Assembly (NCBI GenBank): GCA_011042705.1
Contig: DRBW01000109.1
Location: 1 to 7,249, forward strand
Direction: 5' to 3'
Origin: Caldifarciminota bacterium
Lineage (GTDB): Bacteria; Hydrothermota; Hydrothermia; B15-G9; DRBW01
Length of the DNA stretch: 7,249 bases
Numbering within the stretch: position 1 is the stretch's first letter; each line of letters starts with the position of its first letter. Of the stretch, positions 1-5,848 are shown in pieces. The notes below the pieces were generated by a model. It had not been told where the DNA came from and did not search any database. It was given only the letters and a program-made list of their open reading frames with translations. Position numbers and translations under genes: made by a program.

Positions 1-107
1 CCGTTGACCCGGGCAACAAAAAATCGCCTGTCCTTCACGTAATCCAATATGATCCTCCCTTTTTCTCCCAGGAAAAGGAATCGATCCGAAGAATCCAAGG
101 TTCTCAT
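1..107 (-). CDS. 5' end of an unidentified protein, cut by the left window edge
   Basis: An ATG at 105-107 (read on the minus strand) opens a frame of 35 codons that reaches the window edge without a stop. The visible protein begins MRTLDSSDRFLFLGEKG and continues with alternating hydrophobic and charged residues (RIILDYVKDRRFF). It has no signal peptide and no transmembrane segment, so the product looks cytoplasmic so far. I do not recognise the family. The case for a real gene rests on context. A Shine-Dalgarno-like AAGGTGG (118-124) sits 10 nt upstream of the ATG, and a near-consensus promoter lies just upstream at 137-165. The gene points the same way as the rest of the window but appears to have its own promoter, so it is probably not simply co-transcribed with the dockerin gene. 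The downstream sequence would decide its identity. Confidence 0.6.
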   Translation of the reverse strand, partial: MRTLDSSDRFLFLGEKGRIILDYVKDRRFFVARVN

Positions 108-117
108 AAAATATGGA

Positions 118-124
118 CCACCTT
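118..124 (-). promoter_or_regulatory. Ribosome binding site of the left-edge gene
   Basis: AAGGTGG on the minus strand lies 10 nt before the ATG at 105-107. It is the main support for that start codon, since only 35 codons of the gene are visible. Confidence 0.55.
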
Positions 125-136
125 CAAGCTGGATGT

Positions 137-165
137 AATATAAGGGGGAAGCACCCTTGTGTCAA
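137..165 (-). promoter_or_regulatory. Sigma-70-type promoter for the left-edge gene
   Basis: On the minus strand, an exact -35 box TTGACA (160-165) is followed by a 17-nt spacer and a -10 box TATATT (137-142, five of six matches to TATAAT). Transcription would start near position 130, giving a 5' UTR of roughly 23 nt before the ATG at 107. A second TGACA (169-173) lies 4 nt upstream of the one in the -35 box, as TGACA-AGCT-TGACA, and the junction forms the palindrome CAAGCTTG. This may be an operator, but that is weak. Box sequence, spacing and position upstream of an RBS-preceded start codon all agree. Confidence 0.75.
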
Positions 166-244
166 GCTTGTCAGAGTATTCACAGCCCTTTAACGGGTTT
201 TCGGCTCTTCGGCCGGGGTTCTCCGCCCTGATCAGGCCGGGAAA

Positions 245-2767
245 TCACTGGCAGGATGGGGGCGGACCTCCGGCATAGAGGTAATTGGCCAGAACCACCA
301 GATCGGTCACATTGACCTCCCCATCGCCGGTCACGTCGGCAGCCCAGCTCGACAGGGGCGGATTTCCGCCCGAATAGAGATATCCGGCCAGATAGACCAC
401 ATCTGCGCTCGTGACCTCGCCATCGCCGTTGACGTCTCCGCAGACCCCCGTGATGAAATCGCCCGTGGATCTCGGCAAAATCTCATAGGTCCCGTAATAC
501 TGCTGAATTATCCCGACGAGGGTTATGAGTCCGGAAGGAATGGAAGTGCCCGGGATGTTCGTGCTGCTCTTGATGTAAACTACCGCAGTATCGGCGCCAT
601 CCCCGGAGACCACGTGGTAGGTGCCTCCAGACGAAAAAGTGCCGCTCTCGAGGAACTGCACGTTCTCAAACTCGACCAGAAGGCCCTCCTTGCTCTCGCC
701 GATCTCCGAGAGGGATATTGCCTGTGGATCGGGCGCCCCGGGACTTGAAATGACATCGATTCTCCCGGTGATGGATTTGATCTCCGTGTTCCTGCCGTAT
801 TCGGCTGCAATCCCCATCACGTAAAGCGAATCGCCGACGGAAACTGACGGCTGTGAAGTACCGTTCCTGTACACCAGGATGCCTGACCAATCGGAGGCGT
901 CCGACATCTCGATGTAAAAATCGTTCCCGAAGATGCCCGTGACGATTCCCGTTGTGGCAATCCTCTTGCCGCAGAAGGCCGTCGAATCGCCGTTCGTCGT
1001 GGTGCTCTGAATCACGTCGATGTCATAGAAACCGGGAGGAAGGGTGCCCCCGGCCTCCTCGTAGCGGGCTGCGAATTCCTGATAGAACTGATCGACGGTC
1101 ACCGGGTCTTTTATGACTATGATGTTCTCGTCGTTGTACCTGTCGCCGTAGTAAGTCCAGTTCATGGAGCCGGTTATAACCGTCGGATCATCCCCGAGCC
1201 TGTCGATCAACATGTACTTGTGATGCAGGATGCCTCCTCCCGACAGGGAATCCACGTAGACATAGGCGGGGGGATCCCAGGGATTTCCTCCGCCGAGCCC
1301 CGAGAGGTCCCAGCTCTCGGAGTTGTGTCCGGAATCGAGCCAGAAAAGGGAATCGAAAACGGCCGCCACCATCACATCGCCACTGTCCCAGCGGCCTTTC
1401 ATCGCGTCGGAGATATCCTGATTCGTGAAACTGTAGATGCAGAAATAAATGGACCTGTCGGCGTCGTTCACCTGCTCGACGAGGTGAGCCTTTGAGCTGT
1501 CGGCGGGCGAGAAATAGACGTAGATGTCGTGGCCGTCCACGACGAAGTGATGGGGTGTGTTGTCGTATTTCCGGGGTCCAAACCTCGAGCCGTAATAGGA
1601 AGGGGACTCGGTTCTGCTGCCCCACATCTCCTCGAACTCCAGCGTGTAGGCTCTCGCGACCCCTGTGTCCCTGACGATGACAACGTTGTTGGCATTGTAA
1701 AAAGTCCCATAATAGCTCGGGTTGTAGGAGCCGGTCAAGATAAAATCGTCGTCAGTGAAAGTGGAATCCCTGAAGTCCACCACGAGAAACTTGTTGTGCA
1801 TGGAATAGTTGCCCGAATTGTAGTAGCCATAGGCATCGTCTATAACCGGAATCCCTGCATTTGAAAGGCTGTCGATGTACGAATTGAGGTTGTCGTGCTC
1901 CACTATAACCCGCACCTTGACGCCCCTCTCGTAGGCGGAGATCAGAGAATCCACCACACACCAGCGGGAAAGGGAATAGACGCAGAAATCTATGCTGTAA
2001 TTCGCCCTGCCTATGTATTCCGCCAGGAGTTCATCGAGCTGAACGTTCCCCGTCGCCGGCTCGTATAGAGCTACATCGGTTTTGACCGATCTGTTGAAGT
2101 AAACCTGTATGTTGGGCTCCGATGTGAGCAGAAGGTCACCGCGCCTTCTCGGCTCTATCTTGAAATTGGAAAAAGAATAGTCCAGGACGCCAACGAGGTA
2201 ACGAAAGGTATCCCCCATCTGAGGGGTGTAATAGTAATTGGCGGCATCATCGACCCTCACAGCACCGCTCCCGTCGCTTATGCTCCACTCGCCGTAACCC
2301 AGATCTGGGTTCACGACCCATGCATCGGTCACCCTGACCAGAACTCCCTCGAAAGATTCGGCAGTTGAGGCACCGGTCCGTATCTCTCCTGTCGTTACAG
2401 AATAGGGCCCGGGAATCTCCCTGCGGTGAGCGAGGATGGTCACCGAAGAAGCGTTTATCTCTGTTCTCCCGTAATATTCCTGAACTGTACCCGTCACCCG
2501 AACACTATCGCCCCTCTTTACGTCATAGGAAGTGGTGTAAACGAGGATCCCGTGCCAGGGCCCCGTTGAATCCTGAATGAAAAATCCGTTGGAAAGGGGA
2601 GTTCTCACATATTCCTCGTTGCCCGCAGTTACCACACCGTAAACCGTGACCGTCTGTCCCTGATAGGGCGAAGCCCCAGAGGGATCGGTCGTGTACTGTA
2701 TATCCTTTATGGTAAGCGCCTCTGCGCTCACGTATATTATCGCAAAAAGAATCAGGAAGCGTCTCAT
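245..2767 (-). CDS. Secreted phospholipase D-like nuclease/phosphodiesterase with two OB-fold modules and a dockerin
   Basis: This 840-residue protein is predicted to be exported. A basic start (MRRF) and a hydrophobic stretch end at an A-E-A site, with cleavage likely after residue 17. Domains in order: tandem OB-fold module of the YhcR/ExeM type (about 18-213; GQTVTVYGVVTA, GDSVRVTGTVQEYYGRTEI, LGYGEW); PLD domain 1 (about 218-384) with H324-x-K326-x4-D331 and TGSYN (345-349); PLD domain 2 (about 413-573) with H515-x-K517-x4-D522 and TGSMN (532-536); a second OB module (about 582-773); and a type I dockerin (776-839). In the PLD superfamily two HxKxxxxD motifs form one active site that cleaves phosphodiesters through a phospho-histidine; bacterial members with this Nuc-like form are often nucleases. 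With OB folds, which commonly bind nucleic acid, extracellular DNA or RNA is the likely substrate (inference); a phospholipase is the alternative. The dockerin implies docking to a cohesin not encoded here. The start codon is set by the signal peptide; the only SD-like element (AGGG, 2770-2773) is 2 nt from the ATG, too close to work normally. Confidence 0.88.
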   Translation of the reverse strand: MRRFLILFAIIYVSAEALTIKDIQYTTDPSGASPYQGQTVTVYGVVTAGNEEYVRTPLSNGFFIQDSTGPWHGILVYTTSYDVKRGDSVRVTGTVQEYYGRTEINASSVTILAHRREIPGPYSVTTGEIRTGASTAESFEGVLVRVTDAWVVNPDLGYGEWSISDGSGAVRVDDAANYYYTPQMGDTFRYLVGVLDYSFSNFKIEPRRRGDLLLTSEPNIQVYFNRSVKTDVALYEPATGNVQLDELLAEYIGRANYSIDFCVYSLSRWCVVDSLISAYERGVKVRVIVEHDNLNSYIDSLSNAGIPVIDDAYGYYNSGNYSMHNKFLVVDFRDSTFTDDDFILTGSYNPSYYGTFYNANNVVIVRDTGVARAYTLEFEEMWGSRTESPSYYGSRFGPRKYDNTPHHFVVDGHDIYVYFSPADSSKAHLVEQVNDADRSIYFCIYSFTNQDISDAMKGRWDSGDVMVAAVFDSLFWLDSGHNSESWDLSGLGGGNPWDPPAYVYVDSLSGGGILHHKYMLIDRLGDDPTVITGSMNWTYYGDRYNDENIIVIKDPVTVDQFYQEFAARYEEAGGTLPPGFYDIDVIQSTTTNGDSTAFCGKRIATTGIVTGIFGNDFYIEMSDASDWSGILVYRNGTSQPSVSVGDSLYVMGIAAEYGRNTEIKSITGRIDVISSPGAPDPQAISLSEIGESKEGLLVEFENVQFLESGTFSSGGTYHVVSGDGADTAVVYIKSSTNIPGTSIPSGLITLVGIIQQYYGTYEILPRSTGDFITGVCGDVNGDGEVTSADVVYLAGYLYSGGNPPLSSWAADVTGDGEVNVTDLVVLANYLYAGGPPPSCQ
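257..436 (-). repeat. Internal duplication forming the type I dockerin (two calcium-binding segments)
   Basis: The C-terminus of the 840-aa protein contains two related segments. Residues 778-803 start DVNGDGEVTSAD and residues 811-837 start DVTGDGEVNVTD. Each is followed by a helix ending in YLY-x-GG-x-PP. Ligand positions 1, 3, 5 and 12 of the EF-hand-like loops are D778, N780, D782, D789 and D811, T813, D815, D822. Positions 10-11, which govern cohesin recognition in studied dockerins, differ between the segments (SA against VT). C776 and C839 flank the pair and could form a disulfide clasp. Confidence 0.85.
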
Positions 2768-2780
2768 AGCCCTAAATGAT

Positions 2781-2814
2781 AAGGCGGGGCTGGCGAAATC
2801 GCCAGCCCCGCCTT
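2781..2814 (-). terminator. Perfect 16-bp intergenic hairpin, terminator-like
   Basis: AAGGCGGGGCTGGCGA (2781-2796 on the plus strand) and its exact reverse complement (2799-2814) are separated by only 2 nt, so a few base pairs at the tip must open to form a loop. The hairpin fills most of the 51-nt gap between the stop of the 463-aa gene and the start of the 840-aa gene. In the direction of transcription it is followed by TTATCATTT, which is U-rich but broken, so it resembles an imperfect intrinsic terminator. It may end most transcripts after the first gene, allow partial readthrough, or protect the 3' end of the upstream message. No separate promoter for the downstream gene was found, so partial readthrough is the simplest reading. 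Confidence 0.6.
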
Positions 2815-2818
2815 CACC

Positions 2819-4210
2819 TCACATAATCGAGAGCTTTCCTCTGCCTGTAAGGCCGCCAGCCCTGACCGAATAGAAGTACACGCCGCCGGGCAGCCCTTCG
2901 AGGTTCATCTCCACCCTCGAGGAGCCACCGGCGAGGTCTTTGCTCAAAACCCTGACCGCCTTTCCGGTCATGTCATAAAGTGTTATCTCCACCTTTCCGC
3001 TGATGTAAGGGGCGAACTGGAAGACTGCCTTTCCTCTCGCAGGATTGGTCAACAGCTTAAAGGCAACGTCGCCCTTCAGCGCTCCCTCTTCCACGTCCGT
3101 GGCGCCATAATCGACTATGTCGGTCTCCGTCCTGGGCTCGATCTTGTAGTTGCCATAAGAGTACATGACGGGCCCCTGAACCATGTAGAGGTTCCCGAGA
3201 ATCGGAGAATAGGGCACTCCCATGTCATCTATCCTGACCGGCCCGGAGCCGTCGTCGACCTCCCACTCGCCGTAGCCGAGATCGTCGTTAGTGCACTGGG
3301 CGTTGTCCACCTTGACGAAAACGCCTTCGTAGGCCTCGTCGTTGACGTCGTTCGTCGCAAGGAGGGTGGGACCCGGAACCGTAGCGCCGTAGCTCAATAT
3401 CACGAGATCCACGATGTTCGTTATCTCGGTCATTCCGTAATACTCGCTGACCGTTCCCGTAATGAGAAGGCTGTCTCCAACGGCAACCGGGGGATCGGAC
3501 ACGCCGCCTCTATAAACGTATATCCCGTGCCAGGCGCCGCCCGGCTGTTCCTCAAGGAAGAAGTTGTTGCCGAAAACTCCGGTAACCACGCCGGTCGTGA
3601 CAACTATCTGTCCCTCATAAGGGGACGTATCGGACTGCCCCTGAATCTCCATTATCGTCAGCGTATCGGGGGCGGGCTCACCCATCTCGAGGAAAAAGGC
3701 GCCATCCAGGAAAAACTCCGCATCCCCGTCCCAGTTAGAGGCAACGTCGTAAAAACGTATGTCAAACTTGGCATAGGCAGCACCGTCGGGCGCGACCACC
3801 GTATCCAAAACGACGGACCAGTCGGGGTTGTCTGAGCTGTAGCTCCCATAGGTGCCCGATATGTAAGAGGAATCAGACGCGAACCAGTAGACCACGATCC
3901 TGGCTTTGCCGGCGGAATCGTTGTCGAAAATGGAGGTCCCGGCGGTGTACATGTTACCTCCTGTAACGGGTATGTACTCCTGGAAGAAATCGGCGTTTGA
4001 CTGGTCCTGAGTGGTCAGAAGGATCTTGGCGCTGTAATTCCCGCTCAGAACGGTATCGGAGTTCTGGGTCACGGTGATGCCGTCGTCGTTTGACCAGAAC
4101 TCCGGCGCTCCAGAAACCCAGCTCTCAAAGCCCGGGTTCTGGAGAAGGTTGGTGGCATAAGCACCTCCTGCCAGGATTGCTATTATTGCCATTCCCAATA
4201 CCTTTTTCAT
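2819..4210 (-). CDS. Secreted CBM-like/OB-fold protein with T9SS-type C-terminal sorting domain
   Basis: This 463-residue protein starts with a clear Sec signal peptide: MKK, then a hydrophobic core and A17-Y18-A19, with cleavage before T20. Residues 21-175 resemble a jelly-roll carbohydrate-binding module of the CBM4/9 kind, starting NLLQNPGFESW and ending in a conserved FFLDGAFFLE strand. Residues 183-367 are a tandem OB-fold module (SPYEGQIVVTTGVVTGVFGNNFFLE, split here as SPYEGQIVV then TTGVVTGVFG; GDSLLITGTVSEYYGMTEI; LGYGEWEVDDGSGPVRIDD). Residues 380-463 match the type A sorting domain of type IX secretion: NPARGKAVFQF, then VEITLYDMTGKAVRVL, then LPGGVYFYSVRAGG. No catalytic motif is visible, so I infer a surface-attached binding protein with glycan and/or nucleic-acid affinity. 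The OB module is shared with the 840-aa protein 51 nt downstream, which implies linked function. The start is supported by GGGAGGA 8 nt upstream. Alternative: a FlgD-like Ig domain without T9SS export if the organism lacks that system. Confidence 0.82.
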   Translation of the reverse strand: MKKVLGMAIIAILAGGAYATNLLQNPGFESWVSGAPEFWSNDDGITVTQNSDTVLSGNYSAKILLTTQDQSNADFFQEYIPVTGGNMYTAGTSIFDNDSAGKARIVVYWFASDSSYISGTYGSYSSDNPDWSVVLDTVVAPDGAAYAKFDIRFYDVASNWDGDAEFFLDGAFFLEMGEPAPDTLTIMEIQGQSDTSPYEGQIVVTTGVVTGVFGNNFFLEEQPGGAWHGIYVYRGGVSDPPVAVGDSLLITGTVSEYYGMTEITNIVDLVILSYGATVPGPTLLATNDVNDEAYEGVFVKVDNAQCTNDDLGYGEWEVDDGSGPVRIDDMGVPYSPILGNLYMVQGPVMYSYGNYKIEPRTETDIVDYGATDVEEGALKGDVAFKLLTNPARGKAVFQFAPYISGKVEITLYDMTGKAVRVLSKDLAGGSSRVEMNLEGLPGGVYFYSVRAGGLTGRGKLSIM

Positions 4211-4218
4211 CTCTCTAT

Positions 4219-4225
4219 TCCTCCC
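4219..4225 (-). promoter_or_regulatory. Strong ribosome binding site touching a hairpin arm
   Basis: GGGAGGA lies 8 nt before the ATG of the 463-aa gene. It is unusual because the 3' arm of the upstream inverted repeat (4226-4236) ends at the base next to it, so folding of the leader could affect ribosome access or coaxial structure at the site. Confidence 0.7.
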
Positions 4226-4281
4226 TTTATCTCAGGTTTACTACCCCGCTCCACAACCCTGAGATAAAAAAATGCATCTCA
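4226..4281 (-). promoter_or_regulatory. Leader with 11-bp inverted repeat and a competing stem
   Basis: In transcript orientation, TTTATCTCAGG (4258-4268) pairs perfectly with CCTGAGATAAA (4226-4236) across a 21-nt loop. The ATCTCA part of the first arm (4260-4265) can instead pair with an upstream TGAGAT (4276-4281) across a 10-nt loop containing most of a T7 run (4266-4272). The two stems use the same bases, so they are mutually exclusive. This is the layout of a two-state leader (attenuator, riboswitch or protein-bound switch), but the inverted repeat could equally be a DNA operator. It does not match a riboswitch class I recognise. The inverted repeat itself is certain; its role is not known. 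Confidence 0.5.
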
Positions 4282-4358
4282 CCCCCTTTCCAGATTTTCA
4301 AAACGGGGAAATACAAATAACTCCCTGCACTGGAATAGTTAACGGCTCATTCAAGTAC

Positions 4359-4364
4359 TGTCAA
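4359..4364 (-). promoter_or_regulatory. Possible -35 box upstream of the 463-aa gene
   Basis: An exact TTGACA occurs on the minus strand 17 nt after the glgA stop. Hexamers at 16-18 nt spacing (TTAACT, TAACTA, AACTAT) match the -10 consensus poorly, so this is only a candidate promoter. If used, it would give a leader of about 120 nt containing the paired stems described at 4226-4281, and would separate the surface-protein genes from the glycogen genes. Confidence 0.3.
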
Positions 4365-4380
4365 TGGCAAAGCTAACCCT

Positions 4381-5832
4381 TTAAGCCATAAGGATTTTCC
4401 TGTAAAGCTCCAGATACTCCCGGGCCGATCTCGACCAGGAGAAGTCGAGCTTCATGCCCCTCTCCACGAGCCTGTTCCAGAGCCTGCGGTTCCCGTAAAG
4501 GCCCATAGATCTCATCATCTCGGCTTTCAGGGCTTCGGACGAATACTCCTCGAAGGCGAAGCCGTATCCCTCGGGGGACTTCTCGGGATCGTAAGGCACA
4601 ACCGTGTCCCTGAGCCCTCCCGTGAGCCTCACCAGGGGCAGCGAACCGTATCGGAGGGCGATCATCTGTCCGAGGCCGCAGGGCTCGTACCTCGAGGGCA
4701 TCAAAAATACGTCGGCGCCGCCATAGATTCTGCCCGCCAGGGTCGCATCGAAACCTATCCTGACGGCTATCCTTTCGGGATGACGCTCCGCGAGCTCAGC
4801 GAGCTTTTCCTCGTATTCCCTATCTCCCCTGCCGAGGATCACAGCCTGAAAATCCACCCCAGAGGCCAATTCCTCAAGCGCCCGGACCAGAATGTCCAGC
4901 CCTTTCTGGGAGGCAAGCCTGGAAACCATACCGAAGAGAATCGTCCCCGACTTCAGGGGAAGGCCCATCTCCCTGATCAGTTTTTTCTTGTTCAGCGGCC
5001 TCTTCTTCCTGAAGTCGGAGATGGAGTAGTTGTGATAAAGGGAGGGGTCCTTTGAAGGGTCCCAGACCTCGGTATCTATGCCGTTTAATATGCCCGTCAG
5101 GTTTCTCTCGCGTTTCTTCAGCACACCCTCGAGGCCGCAGCCGAATTCGGGCAGAGTTATCTCCTTAGCATAGGTGGGGCTAACCGTGTTGATGAAGTCG
5201 GAGAAAACGATGCCGCCCTTGAGAAAGTTGACCTTCCCGTAAAATTCCAGTGCTTCCATGTGAAAGAGTTCTCCCGGGACGTTTATCCTCGGCAGTATCT
5301 CGGGCGGAAAGAGCCCCTGATAGGCCAGGTTGTGAATGGTCAGGAGAACCCTGACCCCTCCATATCTCTCCCCGTATACATGACGGGAATACACGGGCAA
5401 CATCGCCGATTCCCAGTCGTTCACGTGAAACAGATCGGGCTGGATGCCCAGTTCTGGCAGGGCCTCCAGGACGGCCTGGACGAAAAAGGCAAATCTCTCG
5501 GCGTTATCGGGATAGTCCCCCTCGGAAGTGCCGTAAAGTCCCTCCCTGCCGTAATAAGCCTCGTTTTCTATAAGGAAAACGTCGACCCCTTTATAGGACG
5601 ACCTCAGGACCCTGGAACCGAGTTCTTCCCCTCCGATTTTGACCCTGATCGAGACACCCGTATCGGCTATCTCGAACTTCGAAGGGTCTATCGAACGGCT
5701 CCAGAAGGGCATGAAAACGTGTATTTCGGCCCCGGCTTTTTTCAGCTCCGGGGGAAGGGAACCGGCAACGTCGGCCAGCCCGCCCACTTTCGCAAAGGGA
5801 TACATTTCCGACGTAAGAAAGACAACTTTCAT
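4381..5832 (-). CDS. glgA: Glycogen synthase (GT5)
   Basis: This 483-residue cytoplasmic protein has the full length and order of bacterial GlgA, which transfers glucose from ADP-glucose (in some lineages UDP-glucose) to the non-reducing end of an alpha-1,4-glucan. The N-terminal GT5 domain begins MKVVFLTSEMYPFAKVGGLADV, broken here as K15-VGGL for the donor-phosphate lysine motif. It continues with HVNDW (136-140), TIHNLAYQG (165-173) and ILNGIDTEVWDP (248-259). The C-terminal Rossmann domain holds SRLASQKGLD (304-313; R305 and K310 correspond to the conserved donor-binding pair), E383 in SRYEPCGLGQM, and the TGGLRDTV segment (404-411). HVNDW has Asn where many family members have His; I regard this as normal variation. 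The gene begins 16 nt after the branching-enzyme stop, so the two are almost certainly one operon. The ATG is fixed by the classic N-terminus and by AGGAGG 8 nt upstream. Confidence 0.97.
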   Translation of the reverse strand: MKVVFLTSEMYPFAKVGGLADVAGSLPPELKKAGAEIHVFMPFWSRSIDPSKFEIADTGVSIRVKIGGEELGSRVLRSSYKGVDVFLIENEAYYGREGLYGTSEGDYPDNAERFAFFVQAVLEALPELGIQPDLFHVNDWESAMLPVYSRHVYGERYGGVRVLLTIHNLAYQGLFPPEILPRINVPGELFHMEALEFYGKVNFLKGGIVFSDFINTVSPTYAKEITLPEFGCGLEGVLKKRERNLTGILNGIDTEVWDPSKDPSLYHNYSISDFRKKRPLNKKKLIREMGLPLKSGTILFGMVSRLASQKGLDILVRALEELASGVDFQAVILGRGDREYEEKLAELAERHPERIAVRIGFDATLAGRIYGGADVFLMPSRYEPCGLGQMIALRYGSLPLVRLTGGLRDTVVPYDPEKSPEGYGFAFEEYSSEALKAEMMRSMGLYGNRRLWNRLVERGMKLDFSWSRSAREYLELYRKILMA

Positions 5833-5840
5833 CGCATCTT

Positions 5841-5846
5841 CCTCCT
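5841..5846 (-). promoter_or_regulatory. Ribosome binding site of glgA
   Basis: AGGAGG lies 8 nt before the glgA ATG and 2 nt after the TAG of the branching-enzyme gene. It supports the 5832 start over an out-of-frame ATG five bases upstream (5835-5837). Confidence 0.85.
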
Positions 5847-5848
5847 CT

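Noticed and set aside
202..240. Short GC-rich hairpins (202-215 and 223-240) after the 840-aa gene as a terminator
   Set aside because: Stems are 4 bp, or 3+3 bp around a mismatch, and neither is followed by a T run on the transcribed strand. I see no convincing intrinsic terminator in 108-244.
1188..1625. Minus-strand 145-codon frame inside the PLD gene
   Set aside because: An alternate frame of the 840-aa gene; arginine-rich, low-plausibility protein overlapping the second PLD domain coding sequence.
2819..4210. 463-aa protein as a nuclease like ExeM/NucH
   Set aside because: It has the OB module but no endonuclease/exonuclease/phosphatase or PLD catalytic motif.
4266..4308. glgA terminator made of the CCCC/GGGG stem (4305-4308 with 4282-4285) and the T7 run
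   Set aside because: The stem is interrupted by a G-G mismatch and the T run starts 9 nt after it, unlike a canonical terminator; the T run is better explained as part of the leader structure.
5835..5837. ATG five bases upstream of the chosen glgA start
   Set aside because: It is out of frame with GlgA and too close to the Shine-Dalgarno.
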